NCBI GenBank assembly: GCA_943788445.1
Contig: CALSQH010000002.1
Location: 1 to 64,000 of the forward strand
Length of the DNA stretch: 64,000 nucleotides
Reading direction: 5' to 3'
From: an uncultured Pseudomonadales bacterium
GTDB taxonomy: Bacteria; Pseudomonadota; Gammaproteobacteria; Pseudomonadales; Porticoccaceae
Shown here: positions 54,600-64,000 of the stretch, in pieces
How the letters are laid out: each line of letters opens with the position of its first letter
Numbering within the stretch: the first letter of the stretch is position 1
Notes under the pieces: model-generated
Seen by the model: only the letters and a program-made list of their open reading frames with translations
Told to the model about the DNA's origin: nothing
Databases searched by the model: none
Translations under genes and position numbers: made by a program

Positions 54600-55848
54600 A
54601 GCGTAAAGCCTCCGCAGGTAAAACTTTTCCAGCTCGCCACGCCGGATACAACGTAGCGAGAAAACTAATAACAAATGCACCGCCAACCACTATCAGCACA
54701 TCGCCAATAAGTATTCGTGACGGCAGCGCACTGATCAAATACACCGATGGATCAAACATATAAAAGCCACTCAGGCTCTCTATGGCAGCAACAATATCGC
54801 CAATAAAATAAGCTAGCAGACAGCCTAAAATCGTGCCGCTAACAATACCCAGAGCACCCACCGCCAAGCCCTGAACAATAAATATTTTCATCACCATGGC
54901 CGATGACGCACCCAGCGTTCGCACCACGGCAATATCTTTGCGCTTATCCGACACCATCAACACCAGACTGGCAACAATATTAAACGCCGCAACCGCAATA
55001 ATCACCGAGAGCAACAAGCTGACAATCACCTTTTCCATGCGCATAGCCTGAAACAGCGTACCCATATCGTCCGTCCAAGTGCGCCACTGTAGTGAGGCAT
55101 CGCTGGTGTTGTGTTGCAACAACCAACTGTCAGCTAAAAAGGCATCAGAAAGCTCTATTTGAACCCCCTGATAACGATCGCCCATCTGCAACAGCTTTTG
55201 CCCATCGCGATAATGAATAAACGCTACCGAGGCATCCACCTGAGCACCCACCTGAAAAATACCCACCACCGTCACCCGCTTAACACGGGGAAAAATACCC
55301 GCTGGCGTCACGCTAACTTTAGGCAGAGTCAGCTGCAATTTATCACCGATAAATACATCTAACTTGCGCGCCAACTGACTACCCAGAATCACCCCAAACT
55401 GACCCTCAGCCAACTGCTCAACATCACCGCTAAGCATATTCTCAGCAAGCTTTTCAGCGGATTTAAGTTGCGGATTTATACCCTGCATAACCACGCCAGT
55501 CTGCTGATCATTGCGGGAAATCATCACAAAGCTTTGCAACATCGGAACAACAGAGGCTAACGATACCGGCTGACCAGGCCCATCGGTCATTAACTGCTCA
55601 CGCAAACTGTCAATCTGCATCTGATCAAAGCCCTGCGGACTGGTAACCGTGATATGCGGAACAACCTTTAGCAGGCGCGATTTTATCTCGCGATCAAAGC
55701 CATTCATCACCGACAAAACAACAATTAAAGCCGTGACACCCAACGCCATCGCGCAGAGTGAAAACCCAGAAATAAAAGAAACAAATCCCTCGCTGCGTTT
55801 GCTGCGGGTATAGCGCAAGCCGATAAAAAGTGGGAGGTTAGATAACAT
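54589..55848 (-). CDS. lolC: Lipoprotein-releasing ABC permease LolC/LolE type
   Basis: First gene of lolCDE, 419 aa. It opens MLSNLPLFIGLRYTRSKRSE, with helix 1 in FISGFSLCAMALGVTALIVV. A periplasmic domain follows, then three C-terminal helices with VSDKRKDIAVVRTLGASSAM. I chose ATG 55848, because a GTG 11 codons upstream has poor support. LolC binds LolA, while LolE binds the lipoprotein; this division is known for E. coli and assumed here. Confidence 0.9.
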   Translation of the reverse strand: MLSNLPLFIGLRYTRSKRSEGFVSFISGFSLCAMALGVTALIVVLSVMNGFDREIKSRLLKVVPHITVTSPQGFDQMQIDSLREQLMTDGPGQPVSLASVVPMLQSFVMISRNDQQTGVVMQGINPQLKSAEKLAENMLSGDVEQLAEGQFGVILGSQLARKLDVFIGDKLQLTLPKVSVTPAGIFPRVKRVTVVGIFQVGAQVDASVAFIHYRDGQKLLQMGDRYQGVQIELSDAFLADSWLLQHNTSDASLQWRTWTDDMGTLFQAMRMEKVIVSLLLSVIIAVAAFNIVASLVLMVSDKRKDIAVVRTLGASSAMVMKIFIVQGLAVGALGIVSGTILGCLLAYFIGDIVAAIESLSGFYMFDPSVYLISALPSRILIGDVLIVVGGAFVISFLATLYPAWRAGKVLPAEALRYDQ

Positions 55849-55912
55849 GCAGGGATTAAACCCGAAAGCTGGATGACACACAACAAACGGTGGGGAATTT
55901 ACAGCTAAGAAA

Positions 55913-55981
55913 CGTCATCCTGAGCGAAGCAGAATGATCTCAACGCATGTAAACAGATTCCTCACTTACCTTCAGGATGAC
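55913..55981. repeat. REP-like inverted repeat upstream of lolC
   Basis: GTCATCCTGAGCGAAGCAGA at 55913 and TCAGGATGAC at 55972-55981 form a 10-bp inverted repeat with a 49-bp loop. The left arm shares GTCATCCTGAG with the repeat at 5532-5643. It lies between divergent genes, so a terminator role is less likely here. Confidence 0.65.
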
Positions 55982-56135
55982 AATGGTGGGTACCAGTATG
56001 ACGAAATAAAACAATCATGGGATATCAGGGCTGTTAATCAATCACGGTCATCGGCTATTGTTTGGCCTACAATTAGGCTAACTATTATTTAATCTATCAA
56101 CAACTTATTGATAATAACCAAACAGGATTTTGGCT

Positions 56136-56441
56136 ATGAATAAACTTACCACAGGCTCATTAACCACTCTCTTCAGCCTATTTCTAACCGCCCCTTTCAC
56201 CACAGCAGAGACCATCACCCTGCCTATCGGCGAACAGACCAAACAGTCTGCAATTGATTTGCCCGTGCGCAGTATGAATAAACAGGATGTTCTAAGGGAT
56301 TTTGGCGATCCACAGGAAATTACCGATGCCGTGGGTGAGCCGCCGATCAGTCAGTGGGTCTACGAGGAGTATGTGGTTTATTTTGAGGATAACTGGGTGC
56401 TCTACTCTGTGGTGAAGCACCCTTCCGAGGCTGATGATTAG
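56136..56441 (+). CDS. Small periplasmic protein, SmpA-like, 101 aa
   Basis: A signal peptide ([16 protein letters not shown], cleavage near residue 25) precedes about 75 residues: [39 protein letters not shown]. This pattern of turn, GxP, then W-x-Y is common to small envelope proteins of gammaproteobacteria with a SmpA/BamE-like fold. Function unknown. ATG 56136 is preferred, with AGG 9 bases upstream; a TTG two codons earlier is possible. It converges on sthA. Confidence 0.75.
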   Translation: MNKLTTGSLTTLFSLFLTAPFTTAETITLPIGEQTKQSAIDLPVRSMNKQDVLRDFGDPQEITDAVGEPPISQWVYEEYVVYFEDNWVLYSVVKHPSEADD

Positions 56442-57865
56442 GACTGTTTGCCGTCAAAATGTCGTTGTTGGCGTCTGACGCGATTTAACCCGTTCATTGA
56501 GGCAATGCGGTAGGCTTCGGCCATGGTCGGGTAGTTAAAGGTGGTGCGCAGAAAATATTTGATGCTGTTGGCTTTGCCTTCTTGATTCATTATTGCTTGG
56601 CCAATATGGATAATTTCTGCGGCTTCAGCGCCAAAGCAGTGAATGCCTAATATTTCGAGGCTATCTTGATGAAACAGAATCTTTAACATGCCCACTTCTT
56701 CACCAGATATGTGGGCTCGGGCGGTATCTTTAAAGTAGGCGCGCCCTATTTCATAGGGTATTTTCTGTTCGGTAAGCTCTCTTTCGTTCTTTCCTACAAA
56801 GCTAATTTCTGGAATGGTCCAGATGCCGGTGGCGACATCATCAACGCGATACTGGTCTTCCATACCGCACATATGAGATGCAGCAAAACGACCCTGATCG
56901 TAAGCGGCTCCGGCCAGTGATGGCCAGCCAATAACATCTCCGGCGGCATAAATATGGGAAACGTCGGTCTGGTAGTCTTTGTTGACTTTGATCTGGCCGC
57001 GTTGATCAACCGCTAGGCCTATTTCTTCGAGCCCTAGGTTGCTGGTATTGCCACTTCGACCATTGCACCACAGCAGGGCTTCTGCGTGGACACGCTTGCC
57101 TGACTTTAGATTTAGGGTGACGCCATTTTCATGGGTGGTGACACTTTCATACTCTTCGTTGTGGCGAACCATGACATTGAGATCGCGCAGGTGATAGCTG
57201 AGCGCGTCGGAAATTTCGTCGTCGAGGAAGCTCATCAACCATTCTCTGGTATTGACCAAATCTACACGAGTTTCGAGCCCAGAAAATATTGAGGCGTACT
57301 CACAGCCGATTACGCCGGCACCGTAAATAATAATATTTCGTGGGGTGTGGTCGAGTTTTAATATGCTGTCGCTATCAAAGATATTGGGGTTGCTGAAGTC
57401 GATATCTGCGGGGCGATAAGGACTTGATCCTGTGGCTAATAGGAAGTTTTTCGAGGTTAGGTTAAGGATCTTTCCTTCTTTATTAGTGACGGATATTTCA
57501 TGGCTACCAATAAATTTGGCGCGACCGGTGTGCATATGGACACGGTGGCGGGAATATTCTTTGGTGCGCCCTTCTACCTGTTTGGTAATCACGTCGTCGG
57601 CAGATTTCATGACTTCAGGGAAGGAGAACCAGCGGGGTTCGCCGATGGCGCGAAACATCGGCATGGTGTTGTATTGCATCATGCGGCGCACAGATTGACG
57701 CAGGGCTTTTGAGGGGATGGTTCCGAGATGGGTGCAGTTGCCGCCGGCCATTGAGCGCTCATCGACTACTGCAACTCTCCAGCCCTGTTTTACGGCGTTC
57801 ATTGCCGCGCCTTCTCCGGCGGGGCCACTGCCAATTACGATTAGATCGTAGTGTGACTCTTTCAT
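56438..57865 (-). CDS. sthA: Soluble pyridine nucleotide transhydrogenase
   Basis: Flavoprotein (475 aa) that passes hydride between NADPH and NAD+. FAD site [19 protein letters not shown] is at residues 6-24. The disulfide position is [15 protein letters not shown], with Thr in place of the first redox Cys, as in true SthA. The NAD site is [20 protein letters not shown] and the interface ends IASMNGLNR. Start ATG 57865 is the family start; upstream codons read nqrM-region DNA. It follows nqrM by 43 bp and may be read from the nqr operon, which would link NADPH balance to Na+-pumping NADH oxidation. Confidence 0.95.
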   Translation of the reverse strand: MKESHYDLIVIGSGPAGEGAAMNAVKQGWRVAVVDERSMAGGNCTHLGTIPSKALRQSVRRMMQYNTMPMFRAIGEPRWFSFPEVMKSADDVITKQVEGRTKEYSRHRVHMHTGRAKFIGSHEISVTNKEGKILNLTSKNFLLATGSSPYRPADIDFSNPNIFDSDSILKLDHTPRNIIIYGAGVIGCEYASIFSGLETRVDLVNTREWLMSFLDDEISDALSYHLRDLNVMVRHNEEYESVTTHENGVTLNLKSGKRVHAEALLWCNGRSGNTSNLGLEEIGLAVDQRGQIKVNKDYQTDVSHIYAAGDVIGWPSLAGAAYDQGRFAASHMCGMEDQYRVDDVATGIWTIPEISFVGKNERELTEQKIPYEIGRAYFKDTARAHISGEEVGMLKILFHQDSLEILGIHCFGAEAAEIIHIGQAIMNQEGKANSIKYFLRTTFNYPTMAEAYRIASMNGLNRVRRQQRHFDGKQS

Positions 57866-57908
57866 TATTGTTGTTTGTCCTCGGACGATGCGTTGTAGGC
57901 TAGAGTTG

Positions 57909-58097
57909 TCAGTCTTCCTGTTCATCACATTTATTTGGGTCTCCGCCACAAATGTCGCAGTTGTAATTTTCTTCACCCAGGGCGGCACCAACACCGCCAC
58001 AGGAACCGGTAATCGGTTTGTTTTGTAAGATGGCACCAATCGCCATGCCGGCAATTATCAGGGCTAAAATAACAATGGTTAGCAGGAATTCGGCCAT
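57909..58097 (-). CDS. nqrM: Na+-NQR maturation protein NqrM
   Basis: A 62-residue membrane-anchored protein with one N-terminal helix ([19 protein letters not shown]). Conserved Cys residues follow in [10 protein letters not shown] and [15 protein letters not shown]. NqrM is needed to insert the Fe site between NqrD and NqrE, and those cysteines are thought to deliver iron. It follows apbE by 3 bp, the usual end of an nqr operon. Confidence 0.95.
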   Translation of the reverse strand: MAEFLLTIVILALIIAGMAIGAILQNKPITGSCGGVGAALGEENYNCDICGGDPNKCDEQED

Positions 58098-58100
58098 GGT

Positions 58101-59162
58101 TTAACTCTCGTCTGGTAAGTGTTGCGAATCAATTAGGTGGGGCTGAAATGCTGCACTGCTGTTGACGCGAAAATCGTCGCCCTCTCTAAGCAGCATATAG
58201 ACGGCTATCGAGTGTTGGTTAGCAATACGCAGCCCCTGTTCTTCGCCCAGCACCATAAAGGCGGTGGCCCAGGCATCGGCATCTGCGCAGGACTCTGCCA
58301 TTACTGTGACTGAGGCCAGATTGTGGGTAATTGGTTTGCCGCGCCGTGGGTCGATGGTATGGGAGTAGCGCACACCGTCTTTTTCAAAGTAGTTGCGGTA
58401 GTCACCAGAGGTGGCGACGGCGCCGTTATTAATCTCGATAACTCGCTGAACTTGGGGCATCAGGCTCGGTAGTTCAATGGCGACTCGCCACGGGTTACCC
58501 TCGGGATTTGAACCACTCAGACGCATTTCTCCGCCGACTTCAACCAGATAATCGGGCAGTGCATACATTTCCAAAAGGTCGGCTACCTGATCAACCGCAT
58601 AGCCTTTGGCGACGGCGGAAAGATCCAGGGCTATGGCTTTTTGTTTGCTGATTGTCTGTGCTGAGCTATTGAGTTGCAGATGTTCAAAGCCACTGTTTTC
58701 TAGGGCTGCTGCAATCGCTTCATCGCTTGGAATAGTATCTTCGCTGGCCACGGGACCAAAGCCCCAGAGGTCGACCACTGGGCCTACGGTGGGATCAAAG
58801 GCTGCGTTGCTGAGCCGCCAGATTTTATCACTGGTCTGTAGTACTGACCACAGCTGATCTGATGCTTTTACGGTTTCAGAAACTGGTAGGCGATTAAACT
58901 GACTGAGTTCAGATTGGCTTTTATAGGTGGACATAGATTGATCGACGGCACTGAGCAGCTGATCGATCTGGTCGGCGAGATCTGCCGGTGCCGGCTGATC
59001 TGCGACTATGGTGACATGGTAGCTGGTACCCATCTTGCTGCCGGAGATCTTAATAATTTCCGGGGCGTGATCACAGCCACTGACCAGGGATATTGCCAAT
59101 AGCATAAAAAACAAAAACGAGGCTTTCTCAAGCCCCGTTAAATTTGTTTTATGCGACTTCAT
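58101..59162 (-). CDS. apbE: FAD:protein FMN transferase
   Basis: A 353-residue periplasmic lipoprotein; the lipobox is LVSGC. It attaches FMN covalently to threonines of NqrB and NqrC. The domain has GSKMGTSYHVTI, AVAKGYAVDQVADLLE, the VEVGGEMRLSG motif and, near the end, SHTIDPRRGKPI and the metal-binding CADADAWATAFMVLG. Everything expected is present. It is 6 bp downstream of nqrF. Confidence 0.95.
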   Translation of the reverse strand: MKSHKTNLTGLEKASFLFFMLLAISLVSGCDHAPEIIKISGSKMGTSYHVTIVADQPAPADLADQIDQLLSAVDQSMSTYKSQSELSQFNRLPVSETVKASDQLWSVLQTSDKIWRLSNAAFDPTVGPVVDLWGFGPVASEDTIPSDEAIAAALENSGFEHLQLNSSAQTISKQKAIALDLSAVAKGYAVDQVADLLEMYALPDYLVEVGGEMRLSGSNPEGNPWRVAIELPSLMPQVQRVIEINNGAVATSGDYRNYFEKDGVRYSHTIDPRRGKPITHNLASVTVMAESCADADAWATAFMVLGEEQGLRIANQHSIAVYMLLREGDDFRVNSSAAFQPHLIDSQHLPDES

Positions 59163-59168
59163 AAAACC

Positions 59169-60392
59169 CTACCCGCCAAAGTCATCAAGGAAGATATTCT
59201 CGTCTTCGACACCTAGGTCTTGAAGTAACTTAACCACAGCGGCGTTCATCATTGGCGGTCCACACATGTAGAACTCGCAATCTTCCGGCGCTTCATGATC
59301 CTTTAGATACTGCTCGAATAGGACGTTGTGAATAAAGCCGGTATAGCCTTCCCAGTTGTCTTCGGGCTGTGGATCTGAAAGGGCCAGATGCCAGTCGAAG
59401 TTGTCGTTATCTGCGGCCAGGGCATCGTATTCGTCATCGTAAAAACATTCGCGAAGTGAGCGAGCACCATACCAAAAGCTGATTTTACGATCAGATTTGA
59501 TTCGCTTGAGCTGATCAAAGATGTGTGAGCGCATGGGTGCCATACCGGCACCACCACCAACAAAGACCATTTCGTTGTCGGTTTCTTTAGCGAAGAACTC
59601 ACCAAAGGGGCCGTAGACGGTAATCTTATCGCCGGGCTTGAGGCTAAAGGTGTAGGAGGACATCTGTCCTGGCGCTATACCCTCTGATCTCGGTGGCGGC
59701 GTGGCAATTCGGATATTGAATTTAACAATACCTTTTTCATCGGGATAGTTAGCCATTGAGTAGGCGCGAATCACTGGCTCTGTAACAATTGACTCATGCT
59801 TAAAGAAGCCAAAATGTTCCCAGTCACCGCGATACTGCTCTTCGATATCAAAGTCAGAATATTTAATATGGTGCGCTGGGCATTCAAGCTGCACATAACC
59901 ACCGGCGCGGAAGTCTACATCTACGCCCTCGGGCAGACGCAGGGTTAATTCCTTAATAAAAGTGGCAACATTGTGGTTTGACTCAACGGTACATTCCCAA
60001 CGCTTAACACCAAACACTTCTTCCGGAACCTGGATCTTCATATCCTGTTTAACCGATGCCTGACAGGAAAGTCTCCAGCCTTCATTGGCTTCACGACGGT
60101 TAAAGTGCCCTTCTTCAGTGGGCAGCATAGAGCCACCACCGTCAGAAACAATACATTTGCACTGTGCACAGGTACCACCGCCGCCACAGGCAGAGGGTAG
60201 GAACAGTCCCGCATTGGAGAGTGTCTGTAACAGCTTGTCGCCAGCGGCAACAGTAATGGTTTTTTCACCATTAATTTCAATATTGACGTTGCCGGATGAA
60301 ACCAGCTTGCTTCGCGCCGCCAAAATAAAGGCGACCAATGCAAGTATTACCAGGGTAAACATACCAACGCCAAGGATAATTTCAATACTCAT
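59169..60392 (-). CDS. nqrF: Na+-translocating NADH:quinone reductase subunit F
   Basis: The NADH-oxidising subunit (407 aa). One N-terminal membrane helix precedes a [2Fe-2S] ferredoxin domain with Cys in [13 protein letters not shown] and LSCQASVK. An FAD domain ([11 protein letters not shown]) and an NADH domain ([28 protein letters not shown]) follow. Electrons go from NADH through FAD and the cluster to NqrD/E. The length is the same as in Vibrio. It starts 20 bp after nqrE. Confidence 0.97.
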   Translation of the reverse strand: MSIEIILGVGMFTLVILALVAFILAARSKLVSSGNVNIEINGEKTITVAAGDKLLQTLSNAGLFLPSACGGGGTCAQCKCIVSDGGGSMLPTEEGHFNRREANEGWRLSCQASVKQDMKIQVPEEVFGVKRWECTVESNHNVATFIKELTLRLPEGVDVDFRAGGYVQLECPAHHIKYSDFDIEEQYRGDWEHFGFFKHESIVTEPVIRAYSMANYPDEKGIVKFNIRIATPPPRSEGIAPGQMSSYTFSLKPGDKITVYGPFGEFFAKETDNEMVFVGGGAGMAPMRSHIFDQLKRIKSDRKISFWYGARSLRECFYDDEYDALAADNDNFDWHLALSDPQPEDNWEGYTGFIHNVLFEQYLKDHEAPEDCEFYMCGPPMMNAAVVKLLQDLGVEDENIFLDDFGG

Positions 60393-60412
60393 GGATAGTT
60401 ACTTCTCCGTTA

Positions 60413-61021
60413 TCAGAGGTCAATGCCGCCAAACGACATAAAGCCTAATGAGATGAGGCCTACAGTAATAAATACGATACCTAGACCTTGCAGGCCATCG
60501 GGGATATCGCTGTACTTGAGTTTTTCACGAATCCCTGCGAGTACTGCAATCGCCAGCGCCCAAGACAAACCAGAACCAAAGCCGTAAACCACGGATTCAG
60601 AAAAGTTGTAACCGCGCTCGGCCATTAACAGTGAACCACCAAGAATTGCACAGTTCACAGTAATCAGTGGCAGGAATACACCCAGCGCGTTGTACAGCGC
60701 GGGGACATACTTATCCAGAACCATTTCCATTATCTGCACAATCGCCGCAATAACGCCGATAAAGCAGAGGTAAACGAGGAAGCTCAGATCTACGTCTGGC
60801 AGACCGGCCCAAGCCAGCGCGCCTTCAGACAGCAGGTAACTCAACAGCAGGTTGTTCACTGGTACGGTGATGGTTTGCACAACCACTACCGCAATACCCA
60901 GACCTACAGCTGCATCGATTTTTTTCGACAGTGCGATAAATGTGCACATACCCAAGAACAGGCTGAGGGCCATGTTGTCGATAAAGATCGAGCTGACGAG
61001 CAGACTTAAATAATGTTCCAT
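60413..61021 (-). CDS. nqrE: Na+-translocating NADH:quinone reductase subunit E
   Basis: Integral membrane subunit (202 aa), six helices. It opens [20 protein letters not shown], and a conserved Cys lies in [10 protein letters not shown]. Another is in [20 protein letters not shown]. These helix-embedded cysteines hold the iron centre together with NqrD. The start overlaps the nqrD stop by one base (TAATG), so the pair is coupled. Confidence 0.97.
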   Translation of the reverse strand: MEHYLSLLVSSIFIDNMALSLFLGMCTFIALSKKIDAAVGLGIAVVVVQTITVPVNNLLLSYLLSEGALAWAGLPDVDLSFLVYLCFIGVIAAIVQIMEMVLDKYVPALYNALGVFLPLITVNCAILGGSLLMAERGYNFSESVVYGFGSGLSWALAIAVLAGIREKLKYSDIPDGLQGLGIVFITVGLISLGFMSFGGIDL

Positions 61022-61683
61022 TACGCTACCTCGCTAGGTCGGCTGTTGGCAGTAATCTTAAAGTCTGCCTTTTCTACTTGGTTTTTCTTCCAGGTTCTCA
61101 GTACCCAGATAATCAGGCCAATCAGGAAGAACGCGCTCGGCGGCATTAACATCATGCCGTTAGCAACGTACCAGCCGCCTTCAGTGCTGACCGATAATAC
61201 TTCAACACCCCAGAGCTTGCCTGTACCAAACAGTTCGCGGAAAAACGCGACTATCATCAGAATAACACTGTAGCCGAGGCCATTACCGATACCATCAACA
61301 AAGCTTGGCAGTGGTGGATTTTTCATCGCAAAGGCTTCAGCGCGACCCATCACAATACAGTTTGTAATGATCAGGCCAACAAATACTGATAGCTGCTTAC
61401 TAATGTCGTAGGCAACTGCCTTAAGCACCTGATCAACCACAATTACCAACGACGCAATAATGGTCATCTGCACAATAATACGGATGCTATTGGGTATATG
61501 GTTTCTAATTACCGAAACAAAAAGGTTAGAAAATGCACATACGATGGTCAGTGCCAAACACATGACGAATGCAACCTTCATACTGGAGGTTACTGCCAGC
61601 GCAGAACAGATACCCAGAATCTGCAAGGCGATGGGGTTATTGGTCGCTAAGGGCTCGATTAACGTCTCTTTAATTTTTGACAT
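61021..61683 (-). CDS. nqrD: Na+-translocating NADH:quinone reductase subunit D
   Basis: Integral membrane subunit (220 aa), six helices, a paralogue of NqrE with inverted topology. Cys-containing helices are seen in [20 protein letters not shown] and [20 protein letters not shown]. The second motif is the family signature. It shares the Fe centre with NqrE and helps move Na+. It starts 3 bp after the nqrC stop. Confidence 0.97.
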   Translation of the reverse strand: MSKIKETLIEPLATNNPIALQILGICSALAVTSSMKVAFVMCLALTIVCAFSNLFVSVIRNHIPNSIRIIVQMTIIASLVIVVDQVLKAVAYDISKQLSVFVGLIITNCIVMGRAEAFAMKNPPLPSFVDGIGNGLGYSVILMIVAFFRELFGTGKLWGVEVLSVSTEGGWYVANGMMLMPPSAFFLIGLIIWVLRTWKKNQVEKADFKITANSRPSEVA

Positions 61684-61686
61684 TGC

Positions 61687-62451
61687 TTAGGCCTCCCCTG
61701 ATTTCAAATAGCTGATAAGCGGCTGAAAGCCCGAATCGCCAAGCCAGTATTTAACGAGCTTATCGACGCCACGGGTAGTCAATGTGGCACCGGCGAGACC
61801 GTCGACCTGATACTCAGACCCTGCTCTCTCCATATCCACTCTGCCTTTAATAACGTTGAGTACTAGATCACCTTGACTGTAGGCTTGCTTGCCAATCCAG
61901 CTGGCTTTCCAGTTTGGATTGTCAATTTCGCCACCCAGACCCGGGGTCTCAGCATGTTCGTAAAAGCCAATACCGGCAACCGTTTGCAGATCTGACTCAA
62001 GAGCCAAAAATCCATACATGGTTGACCACAGGCCATAACCTTTAATCGGCAGAATAATTTTTTCGATACCCTGCTCGCCTTTTACTATATATACACTTGA
62101 GTATTTGGCGCGACGCTTGATCTTGGCGATATCTTCATCGCCACTCAGTTCAACGGAAAGTGCAGGATCTTTCGAGGCTTTGCGTTGATCATAAGTTGCC
62201 GCATCAACCGCATCGGTAAAACGACCGGTTTCCATATCGACGATACGGGTAGTGATCTGCTCAAACTGAGTCTCGACATCTACGCCTTCTTTCAGCAGTC
62301 CTGCCGAGGCGAGAATATTGGTTTTCAAGTCGAGCAGCTTATTGGCTTGCTGTGCTGGACGCAGCATTACCGCTGCACTGGATACCACAATTGCACAGAC
62401 TACGCAGAGCAGTGTGGCAACGCCAAAGGTTTTCTTAATAGAGTCATTAGC
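61687..62451 (-). CDS. nqrC: Na+-translocating NADH:quinone reductase subunit C
   Basis: Membrane-anchored subunit with covalent FMN. One N-terminal helix ([20 protein letters not shown]), a periplasmic domain, and the flavinylation site in [20 protein letters not shown], where the second Thr of the GAT-type motif takes FMN. I start at GTG 62451 (254 aa). GGAG lies 8 bases upstream, and the reading frame overlaps the nqrB stop by 5 bases. The longer frame would read into nqrB. Confidence 0.95.
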   Translation of the reverse strand, partial: ANDSIKKTFGVATLLCVVCAIVVSSAAVMLRPAQQANKLLDLKTNILASAGLLKEGVDVETQFEQITTRIVDMETGRFTDAVDAATYDQRKASKDPALSVELSGDEDIAKIKRRAKYSSVYIVKGEQGIEKIILPIKGYGLWSTMYGFLALESDLQTVAGIGFYEHAETPGLGGEIDNPNWKASWIGKQAYSQGDLVLNVIKGRVDMERAGSEYQVDGLAGATLTTRGVDKLVKYWLGDSGFQPLISYLKSGEA

Positions 62452-63640
62452 CACGGGCAAGTCTCCTTTTGATATTGCTTTGAACCACAACGTGATCAAT
62501 CAATGGCGCAAATAGGTTGGCAAACAGAATCGCCAGCATCATCCCTTCCGGGAAGGCTGGGTTTACCACACGAATCAGAATCACCATCACACCGATAAGT
62601 ATGCCGTACCAGAGTTTACCAGTATTGGTCATCGAAGCTGATACGGGATCAGTGGCCATAAAGATTGCACCAAAGGCGAAACCACCAATTACCCAGTGCC
62701 AGTAGAATGGCAGAGCAAACATTGGGTTGGTCGACTCAATGCTGTTAAACAGCATCGACAGCAGTCCCGAGCCAATAAGTACACCGGCGATAATTCTCCA
62801 AGAGGCTATTTTCATCACAAGCAACATGGCTGCGCCAATCAAAATAGCTAGAGTTGAAGTCTCACCAATTGAGCCGTGAACAGTCCCGACAAAGGCCTGC
62901 ATCCAAGTAGTGCCGGCCTCTAGAGCAGCAACACCGGCAGAGGCAGCGACGGAAAGCATGGTTGCACCAGTCTCGCCATCGACAGCAGTCCATACCGCAT
63001 CACCAGACATATAGGCTGGGTAGGCGAAGTAGAGGAATGCGCGACCGGTTAAGGCCGGGTTAAGGAAGTTTTTGCCGGTACCGCCAAAAATTTCTTTACC
63101 GATAACAATACCAAAGCTAATACCGACAGCGACCATCCACAGGGGGAGATCTGGAGGACAGCAGAGTGCAAATAAGACCGAGGTTACAAAAAAGCCTTCG
63201 TTTACTTCGTGACCGCGAACACTGGCAAACAGTACTTCCCAGAATCCACCGACAATAAAAGTGACCATATAAATAGGCACGAAGTAAGCAGCACCATGAA
63301 TCAGGTTGTCCCAGATCGAGGTTGAGTCATAACCGGCCAGCATATTGATAAATACACCGCGCAGGCCTTCCTGCGAGACCATGCCGATCTCAGCCATAAT
63401 GGTGTTGGCTTGAAAACCTACGTTCCACATACCGAAGAACATGGTTGGGAAAGTGGCCAACCAAACAGTAATCATCACTCGCTTAAGATCAATAGCATCG
63501 CGAACATGGGAACTGTTTTTAGTCACATCTGCGGGTTTAAACAGACCCGTGTCAACGGCTTCGAAAAGCGCGTACATTTTCTCCCACTTACCGCCTTTGT
63601 GAAAATGTGGTTCTAATTTATCTAGAAGATTGCGAATCAT
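62447..63640 (-). CDS. nqrB: Na+-translocating NADH:quinone reductase subunit B
   Basis: The large channel-like membrane subunit (397 aa) with about ten helices. It carries covalent FMN on Thr in [14 protein letters not shown] and bound riboflavin. It opens [20 protein letters not shown], as in Vibrio. The Na+ path and quinone site are in this subunit by family knowledge. ATG 63640 has GAGG about 10 bases upstream, within the nqrA end; an ATG 7 codons upstream is less likely. Confidence 0.96.
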   Translation of the reverse strand: MIRNLLDKLEPHFHKGGKWEKMYALFEAVDTGLFKPADVTKNSSHVRDAIDLKRVMITVWLATFPTMFFGMWNVGFQANTIMAEIGMVSQEGLRGVFINMLAGYDSTSIWDNLIHGAAYFVPIYMVTFIVGGFWEVLFASVRGHEVNEGFFVTSVLFALCCPPDLPLWMVAVGISFGIVIGKEIFGGTGKNFLNPALTGRAFLYFAYPAYMSGDAVWTAVDGETGATMLSVAASAGVAALEAGTTWMQAFVGTVHGSIGETSTLAILIGAAMLLVMKIASWRIIAGVLIGSGLLSMLFNSIESTNPMFALPFYWHWVIGGFAFGAIFMATDPVSASMTNTGKLWYGILIGVMVILIRVVNPAFPEGMMLAILFANLFAPLIDHVVVQSNIKRRLARG

Positions 63641-63644
63641 CGTC

Positions 63645-64000
63645 TTAACCCTCCTTCTCAATTCTGGTCAAATTATCACGCAGGATGCGGCCGTATTCGT
63701 ATTTGCCGACACAGACATAGGTGTAAAGACCAACATCGTCTTCATCCAATTCCAGACAGCCAAGCTTCTGCGCCATATCTGTATCACCGACAATTAATGA
63801 ACGCAGCAGTTGAATCGGCAAGATATCCAGTGCAGTGACTTTTTCGTAACCACCGACTGGCACCATGGCGCGTTCGCTGCCGTTAGTGCTAGAGGTCATA
63901 TTGAATAACTTCTTGGTCAGTGCAGAAATATAGATAGGCAGTGACGAATGATTGTTTACACCAGCACGCAGATAATGCAGCAACGGACGCTCACGTCCCT
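63645..64000 (-). CDS. nqrA: Na+-translocating NADH:quinone reductase subunit A, C-terminal part (runs off window)
   Basis: The last 118 or so residues of NqrA, the cytoplasmic subunit that binds ubiquinone near the Na+ pump. The visible part reads [20 protein letters not shown], then [20 protein letters not shown] and the end [20 protein letters not shown]. It is the first gene of the operon and lies 4 bp before nqrB. The start is outside the window. Confidence 0.96.
   Translation of the reverse strand, partial: GRERPLLHYLRAGVNNHSSLPIYISALTKKLFNMTSSTNGSERAMVPVGGYEKVTALDILPIQLLRSLIVGDTDMAQKLGCLELDEDDVGLYTYVCVGKYEYGRILRDNLTRIEKEG

Overview
The window looks like the chromosome of a marine gammaproteobacterium, probably of the Cellvibrionales/SAR92 kind. 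This is inferred from gene content: a full Na+-translocating NADH:quinone reductase operon, a fused RlmKL methyltransferase, Rmf, the thrS-infC-rpmI-rplT-pheS-pheT order, and secreted proteins with thrombospondin-3 repeats. No database search was possible, so the taxonomy is an inference.

Left core (1-15373): the translation operon thrS-infC-rpmI-rplT-pheS-pheT on the minus strand, with an ATT start for infC and a hairpin attenuator before pheS. Then follow a YaiI-like protein, a glutaredoxin-like protein overlapping rlmKL, rmf, a Baeyer-Villiger-type flavin monooxygenase, a lytic transglycosylase-like lipoprotein, purU, a CvfB-like S1 protein, an orphan acyl carrier protein, an MFS transporter and queD. 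tRNA-Val and tRNA-Asp close the segment.

Accessory block (15374-46793): two genomic islands sit in two convergent tRNA genes. Island A entered tRNA-Asp from the left. Island B entered tRNA-Ser(GGA) from the right. Only about 100 bp of apparent ancestral chromosome (31300-31402) remain between them. The evidence is direct copies of the tRNA 3' ends at 31094, 31275 and 31403, tRNA-type terminators beside them, and 11-12 bp period repeats just inside each end that look like integrase arm sites. A third tRNA 3' end at 42937 marks a further element nested in island B. All three P4-type integrases are broken, each in a different way. Island A carries a 1853-residue M4 metalloprotease and a 1583-residue leucine-rich-repeat protein. 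Both have calcium-binding thrombospondin-3 repeats and end in the same dockerin-like module. Island B is heavily decayed: an IS256-family element splits a small membrane-protein gene exactly, IS3-type elements and an internally deleted derivative are present, and several genes carry multiple frameshifts. Intact members are small secreted or membrane proteins, a zinc-ribbon YbjQ protein between two tiny membrane proteins, and an AlpA-type regulator beside a replication-like gene.

Right junction (46794-47398): beside tRNA-Ser lies a 156-bp tandem repeat. Each unit repeats the 5' 22 nt of the tRNA and its upstream region, plus an 83-bp run of five perfect hairpins.

Right core (47543-64000): a class III adenylate cyclase, a RelE/ParE-type toxin-antitoxin pair, queF, a YadG/YadH-like ABC exporter, a DUF2062 protein, lolC-lolD-lolE for lipoprotein release, sthA, and nqrABCDEF-apbE-nqrM. 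ApbE attaches FMN to NqrB and NqrC, and NqrM helps assemble the complex. QueD and QueF act in the same queuosine pathway from opposite sides of the accessory block.
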